From assembly GCA_026692885.1 (NCBI GenBank), contig JAPLNJ010000354.1, positions 1 through 37,540 of the forward strand: DNA of 37,540 nucleotides, written 5' to 3'. Numbering within the stretch: position 1 is the stretch's first letter; every line of letters starts with the position of its first letter. The notes under the pieces are model-generated. The model saw nothing but the letters and a program-made list of their open reading frames with translations. It did not search any database and had not been told where the DNA came from. The stretch is from Planctomycetota bacterium. Its GTDB lineage: Bacteria > Planctomycetota > Planctomycetia > Pirellulales > Pirellulaceae. The position numbers and the translations under genes are program-made. Shown piece by piece: positions 8,187-17,682 of this stretch.

Positions 8187-11048
8187 TTATCTCCGTCCGA
8201 TCTCGATGTTGTCCAACCCGCCGGTGTCGAGGAAGTAGCTCTCGTCGGCCAGTGTGCGCCAGTTGAAGAACACGTTCTCGTCCAATACCGCCGGCTGACC
8301 AGCGACGTTTCCCATGACCGAGTCCAATTCCAGGTGCTCCTCCACCTCTTCCGTTGCAGGGGCGCGGCGGATTCGAACGGTGATCTCGGTGGGGCCGATG
8401 CGATCATTGGTCTCCATCTTCAGCACGTAAATCGGCGTGGCCTGAGACAACTCTTCGCCTGACATCTTGCGGCCGATCACCGCCCGCAGAGCGATCGTCG
8501 TGAATTCGGTCCATTCGTCCTTCGTGTTCACGTCCTCGACTGGATGAAACAGGACGCGATCTTGTCGGATCGTGGATGAAGACTCCGTCATCACGCCCCA
8601 GAAGTACGTATTCTCCGTGTCCTTGCCTTGCATCGAGAACTTGAACTGGGCCAGCATCCCGTTGCGTGCCATGAACTCGATCGCGGCGCCAACGACAACG
8701 GCGCTCTTGGGATCGACGATCAAGCCCGGCTTGCTCCCCTTGGGATCCTGGTAGGGATACCAGTTGCCGGCGTAGTGATTGAACATCGGCAGGATGCGGG
8801 ACGGGTGCAGCGGTAGGTATTTCTTGACCAATTGCTGGATGTAGCCCAACTTCGAAGGCTGGCCCGCCAGCAGCAGGATGTCGGCGTCGTACTCGGCGAT
8901 GCGAGTACAGAAGTCGAACATCAGGTCATCGAACACCTCGTGCACCACGTCTTCGAAAGCGTTCTTCTCGAAGGTCAGTCCCAATTCCTGGTTCAAATCG
9001 TAGTAGCCTGGCCCGCGGATCTTGTTGACGACCTGCTCCAAGGACTCCAGCACCGCCGGATCGACGATTTCCGGATTCGTGTGACTGATCTCGACGTGTT
9101 CTTCGTCGCGGCCCACGCCCACTTCATCCACCGCCGCCTGCAGGCAGGCTTCGGCCAACGGCACAAACAAGCGGTTGACCCAGTCGACGCGTTGCGAGGT
9201 AAAGCCGCGGTTCTTCGGCACCCGCGGTCCGAACAGCAATTGCGTGTCTTCCTCTTCCAGACCGATGGCACTGGCAAACTTCGGCACGACGATGCGTTCC
9301 AGCATGCGTTTGACCAGTTGATCACCGGCGATCGCCACGCCGTCCTGGTGCAGGACCTTGCCGCGGATATAGTCGTCGATCCCCGGCTCGTACACATAGC
9401 TGGCGATCATCAAGTCCGTGGTGCCACCGCCGATGTCGATACAGGCGATGCGCAGTTCCTTCCGTTTGAAGTCCTCCTCCGGTGCCTCCTCGGTGGCTGC
9501 CGAGCCACCTCGCGACGGCCTGCCCGCCGTGGGCCGGCTGGGACGAGCGGGGGCGCGGCGCCGGCCCGCCGGCACCGCCCCGACTGCGGCGCCTGCAGCT
9601 CCCTCGTCGCTCGGAGCGGTCTGCGAGCCTTTGGACCGGCTATGATCCCGCGCTAACGCGGAGAACCAGAGGCGGGGATCCTGGCCCAACATTTTCAATT
9701 CCGCCCAGATATAGGTCAGATGGACGGCACTGGCCTCGTCGATACTGAATGTCAGCTGCGGCTTGACCCGCTGATGCTTGCCCAGCGTGCGGCTGAAGAT
9801 GGCGATCGCCTTCTCACACTGTTGCTTGTACCGTTCTTTCTCCGGCTGGAACATGCCGCTGGGGAAAGTCATGGTCAGGCTGTGGAGCTCGCGGGTCCGC
9901 GCGGGATCGTCCGTACGGCTGCGGTAGCCGATCGAGTTGACGTATCCGTAGGCCTGACACAGCATCTCGTAGATCGCTGTGGTCATCAGGCAGCGTGGCG
10001 CGTGAATCGGCTTGACCGGCACCATCTGCGCGAACTTGTCCGGCGGCGGATCCTCCTGCTCGACCAGAAAGTCGCGGTCGTCCTCATGGATGAACTTGAG
10101 TAGCGCGCCATGCAATTTGGCGGCAAACTCGCCCGTGCTATCACGGTCGTGCGGGTCCGCCATGTACCAAAAGGCGCCTTCCAACCAGGCGGGGTCATCG
10201 GCCCAGAGGTAGCGTTTGGGGGAACTTACGCCCAAGCGGAAGTCGCCTTTGGCGTGCATAATCTGGCAGACATCGTCGACTTCACGCCCCATCCGGGCCA
10301 TCGACCAATCGTCAAACAAATTCGGCCGGATCGACGTTTCGCGTTCGCGGGCCACCTGCTTCTTGCCGAAGAGGCCCTTGACGGTCTCACGGTAGAACTC
10401 CTTCTTCGCCATTTCCGGCGGTTCCGGGTACGGGGTATTGGCCCACCGGGTCTTGGAGGAGAACCAGCGGGCGTTGGGCCGGCTGATGTGCTCGCCTTCG
10501 TCGTTGAAGTGGTCCAGCGAGTAGCGGTTGGCCAGTTCCAGGGGCAACATTTCGGCGGTCTGCGAGACCTCGCCCGCCATCTCGATCAGCAGGGCTCCGG
10601 TACGGCTATTGCCGAAATCGACCACCATGTGCACCGGCTTGGCGTCACCCGCCGTGGCCGTGGCGGCGCGCAGACAGAGCGCAACTTCCGGGAGACCTTG
10701 CAGCGGCTGACCCTGACGATCCAGCATATTCGTGAGTGCGAGGTGAAAATCGCCCGCCAAGGTCGCCGGATCCGCAAAGTAGCCGACCTCGGGATCGCCC
10801 AAGCTGGTATCGACCGCCAGGAACAGCTTGCTGACGTGCGACTGGATGATCTGCCACTGGATGTACGGATACGGGAACGCCTTGGGCTCGTCGTCTTCAT
10901 CTCGGTCCCGATCCTCTTCGTCCGACTCTTCGGGCAGGCATCGGCAGTGCTGCCAGCCATACCCGATCTGGGCCGTGGTGTAGCGCCGTCCGGATTGGAG
11001 CGGGACGCAGATGACCTGAACTCCGGTGTTCGCAAACAAGATATGCAT
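8187..11048 (-). CDS. SrfB-like Hsp70/actin-fold ATPase
   Basis: 953 residues, about the length of SrfB-family proteins. The actin/Hsp70 ATPase signatures are present: phosphate-1 loop VDFGNSRTGALL (residues 143-154), phosphate-2 loop CIDIGGGTTDLMIASY (about 536) and an adenosine-type motif ILLLAGQPSKLGYIQQ (about 727). An acidic DEEDRDRDEDDEP stretch lies near residue 43-55, and a Pro/Ala/Arg/Ser-rich insert of about 60 residues sits just before phosphate-2. SrfB proteins were named from Salmonella, where srfB and srfC are neighbours; their biochemical role is not settled. Here the next genes up- and downstream are SrfC-like and GrpE-like, fitting an ATP-driven chaperone-like machine. The protein has no signal peptide. 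The ATG at 11048 has no clear ribosome site. The family name is from recognition, not a search. Confidence 0.8.
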   Translation of the reverse strand: MHILFANTGVQVICVPLQSGRRYTTAQIGYGWQHCRCLPEESDEEDRDRDEDDEPKAFPYPYIQWQIIQSHVSKLFLAVDTSLGDPEVGYFADPATLAGDFHLALTNMLDRQGQPLQGLPEVALCLRAATATAGDAKPVHMVVDFGNSRTGALLIEMAGEVSQTAEMLPLELANRYSLDHFNDEGEHISRPNARWFSSKTRWANTPYPEPPEMAKKEFYRETVKGLFGKKQVARERETSIRPNLFDDWSMARMGREVDDVCQIMHAKGDFRLGVSSPKRYLWADDPAWLEGAFWYMADPHDRDSTGEFAAKLHGALLKFIHEDDRDFLVEQEDPPPDKFAQMVPVKPIHAPRCLMTTAIYEMLCQAYGYVNSIGYRSRTDDPARTRELHSLTMTFPSGMFQPEKERYKQQCEKAIAIFSRTLGKHQRVKPQLTFSIDEASAVHLTYIWAELKMLGQDPRLWFSALARDHSRSKGSQTAPSDEGAAGAAVGAVPAGRRRAPARPSRPTAGRPSRGGSAATEEAPEEDFKRKELRIACIDIGGGTTDLMIASYVYEPGIDDYIRGKVLHQDGVAIAGDQLVKRMLERIVVPKFASAIGLEEEDTQLLFGPRVPKNRGFTSQRVDWVNRLFVPLAEACLQAAVDEVGVGRDEEHVEISHTNPEIVDPAVLESLEQVVNKIRGPGYYDLNQELGLTFEKNAFEDVVHEVFDDLMFDFCTRIAEYDADILLLAGQPSKLGYIQQLVKKYLPLHPSRILPMFNHYAGNWYPYQDPKGSKPGLIVDPKSAVVVGAAIEFMARNGMLAQFKFSMQGKDTENTYFWGVMTESSSTIRQDRVLFHPVEDVNTKDEWTEFTTIALRAVIGRKMSGEELSQATPIYVLKMETNDRIGPTEITVRIRRAPATEEVEEHLELDSVMGNVAGQPAVLDENVFFNWRTLADESYFLDTGGLDNIEIGRR

Positions 11049-11149
11049 AGGCTTTTTCGTTCGTTTCTGATGGCCGCGAGCGGCGGACAGGCGTAGATCT
11101 CAGCAGTGCCTTTAAGAACGGCCGAACAACTTCGGCATTTGCTTTTCTG

Positions 11150-11193
11150 CCCCCTCACCCCGCCCCTCTCCCCGGAGCGCCGGGGCGAGGGAG
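11150..11193. repeat. C/G-rich hairpin element between SrfC-like and SrfB-like genes
   Basis: A polypyrimidine run (CCCCTCACCCCGCCCCTCTC) leads into CCCCGG-AGCG-CCGGGG, a perfect 6-bp stem with a 4-base loop. There is no T-tract, so it is not a classical terminator. It resembles dispersed GC-rich palindromes seen in planctomycete intergenic DNA. Confidence 0.6.
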
Positions 11194-11212
11194 TTATTCT
11201 TCGATTGTGCCC

Positions 11213-13777
11213 CTAGAAGCTCGCGCCCAGATAGTTGTCCAAGATCTTGCGCAACTCGCTGTTTCCCGCCGGCACGCGCACTTCCAAGCCAGCCCCGGAG
11301 GCCAGGAAGTCCGGTAGTCGGCTGTTCCAGCGGGTCACCAGGGACGACATCAAACCGAATTGCTCGACGCTGGCCTCTTCGACCTCGGCGAGCCGTTCGT
11401 CCGTGGGGCCAGGATTCATCACGTAGTCGTTCATCATGATGCCGACGTACTTACGGCGTGCCCGACGTTTGGCGGCCTCGTCCCGCAGCTTAAGATTGAC
11501 GACCTTGAGCAACTGCTGGCGGATCTGTTCGAACGTCTGTCCCGCCAGCATGGCGTCGCGCAGATACCGGGTGAACTGCCCGAACTCCTCGGAACCCAGC
11601 CAGGGCCCGCCTTGCGGGTTGGACTGAGTGTTCTGCTCCCAACGCGTCACCGCGGTCTGGGTGGCCCATTCGTGCAGGTACTCCTGCAGCTTCTTCGTGA
11701 ACCGGCGATCCATCGGTTCGGGCCGTCCGACACCCGTGCGCACGGGAATGTCCGAGAAGTCGGATAAGGCATACTGGTCGCCGTCGTCGAAGCCGAGCGA
11801 CTTTTCCAGCATGGCAACCCGATCATAGATGGCTTGCGGGTTTGCCGTGAGCCAGGCCAGCATTTTCTCCGCGCTCGTCTTGCGCTGCTCGCGGTCGACA
11901 TTCGAGTCGGCATTCACGTACCAGCCCTGGGCCAGTTGCAGCAAGCGGCTGCGCACCTCCTTCATTTGGAGCTCCAGCTGATCCTGTTTCTTGTGCGCCG
12001 TCGTGACCTCGCGCCAACCCTGGCTGATCAACGACAAGCAGCCGTCGCCGTCACTCATGGCGGCGGCCCATTTCTTCTCCGGATCGGCGACGTGCTTCTG
12101 GACCATTTTGGCCGCGATGAAGGCCTGGCCAGCCCGCTCCCATTTTTCCGCGCCCGCCTTGTCTCGCTGTTCCTTGTCCGCGTCCCACGTGCCGGGGTAG
12201 CGGATCGGGTAGACGTTCTTGAAGGGCTTGCCCTCGCCGCCAAAGTCCGTCATCACCTCGCCCAGGGCGTCGGATACTTGGGCCAAGCGGGTTTCATACA
12301 GCATGGCGTTGGCGTACTCATCCCGGTTGCGGAACTCTTCGTCGATGCCGGTGACGCCCAGGAACAGGGCCGGCAGCGGATCACGGACCTTGGATGGCCA
12401 CACGTCCTCGCCGTAGCGTGCGCGGCCCCAAATGTCGATGTGGTGCTTCATCTGGGCCGTGACTTCCAGGTTTCCACCGCGGGCCAGCAACAGCAAGGTC
12501 TGGATCAGCATTTCCTCCGTGTACCGTTCGAACAGATAGGCTACCTTGCCACGTTTGACGATCTCCATTTGTTCTTCAATCGTATCCGCAGTCTGCCGCT
12601 TGCCCTGCTCGGCTCCTTGCCGCCCGGCCCGCATGCCGGGGATGTCGAGAATGTCGATCGACTCGATGACCCTGCGCCAATCCTCGTTCAGCCGATGCGG
12701 CAGCACCGGCAGCACCATCTCCAACATGGAGGCCTGGATCGTCTCCAGTTCCTCCCGGCCGCCCCCCCGACCGTCGACCCACTCCAACACGTGAAAGCCG
12801 TCTTTTTCCACCAATCGCATATCTTCCCAGGCGACCCGCTTGAAACACCGCGAGTTGCGGCGTTCGTGCAGTTTGGCTCGTTGGCTGTCCAACAGGAACC
12901 GCACTCCGGCCCAGTGCGTGAGAATAGCCGGATCATGGTGGTCGCTCCAGACGCGGGTCAGGAAGTTATTGATCCGCATGAACATCTGGGTCAGCGTCGG
13001 CCAGTTATTCCAGAACATGTTGGCCGCCAGCGCAATGTAGCCATCCTCACTCAGCGCATAACGATTCAGCAGCCCGTTGATCACCGACTCTTTCGCCTGA
13101 AAACCACGCCGGTCGCAGCTCCGCATATAGGCGTAAGCATCCAGCAGATCCAGTCGCCAGCGGCGGTCCACCTCCGCACCCTGATAGCGTCCGGCGACTT
13201 CGGAGAACATGTCTTCGAGTTGCTGCTCGGTCCAGTTGCGATCGGGCAAGGCACATTCCACGTGGAACCCGCGGGCCAACACGCGGAGCCACTGGGCCCG
13301 CGTCAAAGCCCGGACCATGACCGGATATTCCGGCGAGATGTTGGCCGCGATGCGGTCCTTGGTGGTGAACCGCGTCACGAGCGCGGTGGCTTCGTTCGAG
13401 CCACTTTGCGGGTTGAGGTCGGTATCGAAGGACAGGTACTGGTAGTAGGAGGGCGGCCCGTGTTGCTCGTCCCGTCCTACCGGGCTGAAATCATCACTGC
13501 TGGCCAGCAGCACGCGGCCCATGAACAGACTCTTGCCCACCTGCGACGGGCCATACACGGCCGCGGAGACCGGCACCTTGGCCGAACTGTACAGATTCGA
13601 CGCCAAACGCCGCAGTCGGGTCAGTTCAAATTCGTCGCTGCCCGGCACAGGCAACAAATCGGCCGCGATCCGCGACGCGTTATGCTGGTTGACCCAATGG
13701 GCTAAGTCCGTAGCAAGATTTTCGGTGTCTTCCGCCATGCGAATGATGCGGCGGTCACGATCGTCTGGAAACCCCAC
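11213..13777 (-). CDS. SrfC-like P-loop (dynamin/GTPase-like) protein
   Basis: 854 residues. A Walker A motif GPSQVGKS lies at residues 76-83, and a G3-like motif IDILDIPGM (about 375) places an Asp and Gly as in GTPases. The rest is long and mostly helical. Length, P-loop position and the adjacent SrfB-like gene point to the SrfC ('putative virulence factor') family, large cytosolic NTPases of unknown action. The start is uncertain: GTG 13777 has a GGAG about 11 bases before it, whereas ATG 13738 (MAEDTENLATDLAHWV) gives a natural-looking N-terminus but no ribosome site. It lies between the membrane protein and the SrfB-like ATPase. Nucleotide preference (GTP or ATP) cannot be decided, as no clear NKxD motif was identified. 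Confidence 0.8.
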   Translation of the reverse strand: MGFPDDRDRRIIRMAEDTENLATDLAHWVNQHNASRIAADLLPVPGSDEFELTRLRRLASNLYSSAKVPVSAAVYGPSQVGKSLFMGRVLLASSDDFSPVGRDEQHGPPSYYQYLSFDTDLNPQSGSNEATALVTRFTTKDRIAANISPEYPVMVRALTRAQWLRVLARGFHVECALPDRNWTEQQLEDMFSEVAGRYQGAEVDRRWRLDLLDAYAYMRSCDRRGFQAKESVINGLLNRYALSEDGYIALAANMFWNNWPTLTQMFMRINNFLTRVWSDHHDPAILTHWAGVRFLLDSQRAKLHERRNSRCFKRVAWEDMRLVEKDGFHVLEWVDGRGGGREELETIQASMLEMVLPVLPHRLNEDWRRVIESIDILDIPGMRAGRQGAEQGKRQTADTIEEQMEIVKRGKVAYLFERYTEEMLIQTLLLLARGGNLEVTAQMKHHIDIWGRARYGEDVWPSKVRDPLPALFLGVTGIDEEFRNRDEYANAMLYETRLAQVSDALGEVMTDFGGEGKPFKNVYPIRYPGTWDADKEQRDKAGAEKWERAGQAFIAAKMVQKHVADPEKKWAAAMSDGDGCLSLISQGWREVTTAHKKQDQLELQMKEVRSRLLQLAQGWYVNADSNVDREQRKTSAEKMLAWLTANPQAIYDRVAMLEKSLGFDDGDQYALSDFSDIPVRTGVGRPEPMDRRFTKKLQEYLHEWATQTAVTRWEQNTQSNPQGGPWLGSEEFGQFTRYLRDAMLAGQTFEQIRQQLLKVVNLKLRDEAAKRRARRKYVGIMMNDYVMNPGPTDERLAEVEEASVEQFGLMSSLVTRWNSRLPDFLASGAGLEVRVPAGNSELRKILDNYLGASF

Positions 13778-13906
13778 GTGGTTGCAAACTCCATGTCAAG
13801 GACTTGGATGACCCGCTGAACGTCTCGGAATTGTCCCGTCCACAAACCAAAAACGCAAGCGAGGGTCGAACGAACTCTCCCTGGATTGCGTGATCCGCAA
13901 GCTGGT

Positions 13907-16900
13907 CTACTTCGGTTTATCGTCGCTTCGCCAATCTCGGTTGTACTTCTTTAACGCGTTCAGCACTTTCGAACTCTTCGCTCCGGTCTCGTCAGAGGTC
14001 TCGGACGAAGACTTCTTTTCCGGTGCTTTTCTTACCAGTCCCACTTTGCTCCGCGTTAGCGAACCAGCGGGTTGATCGGCTGGTGCGCGAGTCGCCGATC
14101 CAAACGGGCGCCGGGTGCCCGAACCGTAGGCGTCCGGCTCGTCAGGCGTCCCGCGCGAATGCGAACCTTCGGCCTCTGCGGGAATTACGTTCGCGGGAGT
14201 TGCGTTCTCCGGATTCGGCGTGTCCGATCCGTCATCCGGTTCCGCGTCGTCAGCGGGCGAAGGCTTGGCATCGGACGGATTGGGTTTTGCCGGTGCGGAG
14301 TCAGGCTTCGCCGGTGCGGAATCGGGTTTAGCCGGTGCGGAGTCGGGCTTAGCCGGTGCGGAGTCGGGCTTAGCGGGCGCCGAATCCGGCTTAGGCGGCG
14401 CGGAGTCGGGTTTGGCCGGAGCCGGACTTGGTTTCGCTTCGGGCGCCGGGGATGGCGAAGTGGGCGCCGGGGAATTGGGTGCAGACGAGCGAGAACTCGG
14501 AGCAGACGCTCGCGTGGACGAACCGGACGGCGATGCTGGTGATGACGTAGTGGTCCTCGATTCGACGGTCCGCGACCCAGTTCCGCCGGTAACGGCCCCT
14601 CCCCGTCCGTGGCGGGTCGTGGTCGTGGTCGTGGTCCGCACCTCGCGCGGAGCCACGACTTCTCGCACCGGTTCGCGGACTGGAACCGTGGACGTCGACT
14701 TCAGCGTGGCCTCCGGGATCCCAATCGCTCGTTCGAGCACATCACCGTCCGTCTGGATGATTCTTCTCGGTACCCTCTCGATTGTCGCCGGCCCCTCCGC
14801 CCCCAAGCGGAAGGTCACCTGGAAACGTTTTCCATCTTTGCGCTCGACATAAATCTCATAGTCGTCGTTCGTCGTGCGCGGAACCTTGGTGGTACTGACC
14901 AGCACGGGTGTCGCGTCGGCCGGTTGGGGCGTCCAAGCACTCAACGGCTTGCTGTCCTTGTCCACCAGCCGATAATCGTCAGCCAATCGCAAATAGGCCT
15001 GAACTTCTGCGTTCAGTCCGTCGGCCGCCACATCCCGCGTAGTTACCTCCAACAGCTTAAAGTCGCGAATCGTCTTGGATCCCCCCGGGAAGAAGGTTCC
15101 CACGAGGCCGTCACTATCCAAGTACTTGATGATGTCGCCCTCGCCGAGTGGGTGCAGGCGGAGGTACTCAGCCAACTCGGCTTCGGTCATATCGGCCAGA
15201 CGGCGTCCGTTCACTTCGAAGAGAGTCCGTCCTTGCAAGTCTCTCAAGAGCGAGCCGTCGGCCACCTGGTCCAACACCAGTCCTCCGGCGTCGTGGTCGA
15301 GGTAGACATCCCCCAGCTGATTGATGTGCCTCCCCCGGCGGGCCACCGGCCCATGCACGCCCCACACGTCCACTTCGGTATCCAACCGGGCCAAGTCCAT
15401 GCCGCCGCGAACATCGACGGTGCCTTCGGCCACCAGTGAGGTATCCAATAATCGTGCTTTTAGATCCTGGGGGACCTCGGTCGCCGCCAACGGCAGCATC
15501 AGGAGCGTCGTCTTATCCAGCTCGACGTTTTCCACACGAGGCTGCTTTTCCCAATGCAATGCATCCGGCACGACGTGGATGATGCGGCCATCTTCCGTGG
15601 TACCCTGGAGGTTCGCTGCCTCCGGCCGCCCCACCTGCAGGCTCATGACCGGCGGCGAGAACTGCAGCGACGCAATCGCACCCTCGGTCACCGTCACCTT
15701 GACAACTTTCGAATTGACTCCTTGCGACACGGTAATCTCGGCTTCGCCCACACTGCGGGCAGCGAGGAAGACTTCAAAGCCCGCGTTCTCGGTGATCGTC
15801 CGCCACACCTCGACCACCGCAGGATCCGACGACACGGCGTCGATCTTGTCATCATTACCAGTCGTCACGTTGAGCCCGACCAGTTCCACGGGTATAGCTT
15901 CCGCGTTGGACGGCTGCACGTCGAACTTGACCTTCAGCCGGCCCTGGACGGTAAAAGCGACTGACTTGTCCAATTCCCCGTAGCTGACCTTCAACGCGCC
16001 GGGGGCTTCCGCATGGCCGACCAGATAGCCCTGGTCCACGGCCGCGACAGTCGTGGGATCGACCTTGAACTTTAGCAGGGATGAGCCGGTCAGCGAATGT
16101 TTCTCGCCGGCCTCGTCGACACCCATGACATCAATGCGACTGCTTTGATTGACCGAGAACTTGAACGGATCCAGCGATAATTCCAAGGATACGTACTTGG
16201 CCTGATTGACGTCCACGTCGAGGGCGGTCTCTGCATAGATATCCTTCTCTTTGTCCAGCGGAGTCGGATAGCGGGCCACCACCTTTGTCGCCCCGGCACT
16301 GGTGCCCTCGATCAGACCTTTCTGCGACTCCTTCATCGTCAGCAACCGCTTATCCGGCTTGTCTGGCTGCTCCCACCAGTCCACCAACGCCGTCATATCA
16401 ACGGTGCGTCCATCCTTGTACTTGCCGATGGCCTTGAGTTGCTTGGTCGAACCTACCGGGACCTTGATCTTGTCCGAAGGTTCGATCGCCAGAGAATCGG
16501 GAGGCGACAGTGGCGTGACATCGACGAACGCCTGGGTGACCTGATTGCCGACCATGAAGGAGATATAGGCCTGACCTTCGCTCTTGGTGGTCGCCACCTT
16601 TCCGTGCGGATCGAACTCGACGACCCGCGGATCGGTCGGCTGAGCCACCGACCGCGAGGTCACATCTTTCTTGAAGAAAAACCAACGCTGATCCGCAACC
16701 TTGTATTCGATGCGGCTGCCCAACGGTCCGGTCCACTCGGCGGGCGTGACGACCAACCTCGGCCACGTGGCATAGGCAAAGCCGCCGATCAATAGCAGCA
16801 GTAACAGCAGGACCGACGGCGACAACAGGATGGCGAGCGGACCTTTCCGCTTTCGCTTCTTGGCTTTGCCGCCGTCGGGCGGACGCACGCCCAAGAAATC

Positions 16901-17413
16901 GCCGTCGGGCGTGTGCCAAACCCGGGCGCGCAGAGGTTCCAAATCAGCCCGTTGGAAGCCACAGCACCAGACCAATCGCCATGACTCGTCGCCCGCGCGG
17001 CACTTGAAGAAATAGGAGTCGAAGTCGCTGTTCGTCAAATCGTTCGTCTGTTCGGCGATGGTCTTCTTGAGAATACGAAGCACCATCGACTCGGTCGACG
17101 ACTCGGCCTTTACCTTCTTGATCTTGTTCCGAATGGCGTCCAGATCGGGGGCAAACTGCTTTTCCAGCTCCGACTGGGTCACCGTGTTGCAGTCAACGTT
17201 TTCCAGCCGGCCGCGTTCCTCCTCCGCCATGTAGAAGGCACAGACGTTGGTATTGCGCCATTCCGGCTCGGCGACGTAATCGCCCAACCACTTGCGCAGG
17301 ATTTGGAAGTTCACGCCCTGCCGGTCCAACAACGGCAAACCCGGCTCCAAGGCCGTGTGCCGATAGTCGCGGGCGTCTTCCGACAGGTCGATGTAGAACA
17401 GAGGTGTAGTCAT
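13907..17413 (-). CDS. Single-pass membrane protein with BIG2-like repeats, PDZ-like segment and repetitive tail
   Basis: 1168 residues from ATG 17413 (MTTPLFYIDLSED); the frame opens 9 codons earlier at a TTG with no better support. Residues 1-190 form a soluble domain I do not recognise, followed by KAKKRKRKG and one membrane helix (about 192-214, LLSPSVLLLLLLLIGGFAY). Positive-inside predicts cytosolic N-terminus and outside C-terminus. Next come several Ig/BIG2-like beta domains (patterns such as IKVPVGSTKQLKAIGKYKDG and VVKVTV), then a PDZ-like segment (about 680-780, with LVLDQVADGSLLRDLQG and LFEVNGRRLADM). The tail is Ser/Thr/Pro/Lys-rich with 7-residue KPDSAPA repeats. It could link the cytosolic kinase/SrfBC components to the envelope. 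It lies fourth in the cluster, 130 bases before the SrfC-like gene. Confidence 0.8.
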   Translation of the reverse strand: MTTPLFYIDLSEDARDYRHTALEPGLPLLDRQGVNFQILRKWLGDYVAEPEWRNTNVCAFYMAEEERGRLENVDCNTVTQSELEKQFAPDLDAIRNKIKKVKAESSTESMVLRILKKTIAEQTNDLTNSDFDSYFFKCRAGDESWRLVWCCGFQRADLEPLRARVWHTPDGDFLGVRPPDGGKAKKRKRKGPLAILLSPSVLLLLLLLIGGFAYATWPRLVVTPAEWTGPLGSRIEYKVADQRWFFFKKDVTSRSVAQPTDPRVVEFDPHGKVATTKSEGQAYISFMVGNQVTQAFVDVTPLSPPDSLAIEPSDKIKVPVGSTKQLKAIGKYKDGRTVDMTALVDWWEQPDKPDKRLLTMKESQKGLIEGTSAGATKVVARYPTPLDKEKDIYAETALDVDVNQAKYVSLELSLDPFKFSVNQSSRIDVMGVDEAGEKHSLTGSSLLKFKVDPTTVAAVDQGYLVGHAEAPGALKVSYGELDKSVAFTVQGRLKVKFDVQPSNAEAIPVELVGLNVTTGNDDKIDAVSSDPAVVEVWRTITENAGFEVFLAARSVGEAEITVSQGVNSKVVKVTVTEGAIASLQFSPPVMSLQVGRPEAANLQGTTEDGRIIHVVPDALHWEKQPRVENVELDKTTLLMLPLAATEVPQDLKARLLDTSLVAEGTVDVRGGMDLARLDTEVDVWGVHGPVARRGRHINQLGDVYLDHDAGGLVLDQVADGSLLRDLQGRTLFEVNGRRLADMTEAELAEYLRLHPLGEGDIIKYLDSDGLVGTFFPGGSKTIRDFKLLEVTTRDVAADGLNAEVQAYLRLADDYRLVDKDSKPLSAWTPQPADATPVLVSTTKVPRTTNDDYEIYVERKDGKRFQVTFRLGAEGPATIERVPRRIIQTDGDVLERAIGIPEATLKSTSTVPVREPVREVVAPREVRTTTTTTTRHGRGGAVTGGTGSRTVESRTTTSSPASPSGSSTRASAPSSRSSAPNSPAPTSPSPAPEAKPSPAPAKPDSAPPKPDSAPAKPDSAPAKPDSAPAKPDSAPAKPDSAPAKPNPSDAKPSPADDAEPDDGSDTPNPENATPANVIPAEAEGSHSRGTPDEPDAYGSGTRRPFGSATRAPADQPAGSLTRSKVGLVRKAPEKKSSSETSDETGAKSSKVLNALKKYNRDWRSDDKPK
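14283..14420. repeat. 21-bp tandem repeat array inside the membrane-protein gene
   Basis: About six imperfect 21-base units encode PAKPDSA heptads in the C-terminal tail. The units differ mostly at silent positions and are extracytoplasmic in the predicted topology. The array can change length by slippage without breaking the frame. Confidence 0.85.
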
Positions 17414-17682
17414 GTTTTGTTCCGCCCCAATAAGCCCCAAGAATCACATCCTGCAGCGGACTCGCCAGCGGCTGCACAACAGCCGATCCCGTCCTGCGGC
17501 AGCTTTTCCCGGCGACCGCCGAGCACCCATGCACGGGCCTCACCTAACCCTAAGTCTAAAGAAATCCGCCATTAACATCAAGTCGGCGAGATCCGTGACG
17601 AAGGCCAACGGGTGACGAACTGCAGGACTTCGGAAGTCCCGCCGAGTCCTCCTATTGGAACGTAATTCGAAGCCATAAGTAC

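Noticed and set aside
11834..13705. Long plus-strand open frame of 623 codons
   Set aside because: It is antisense to the SrfC-like gene, which has a P-loop and fits the cluster; GC-rich codon bias leaves long antisense frames open. The translation has no recognisable domain.
13907..17413. Reading the membrane protein as an SrfA homolog because srfB and srfC follow
   Set aside because: SrfA-like sequence was not recognised; the BIG2-like repeats and membrane helix do not fit it.
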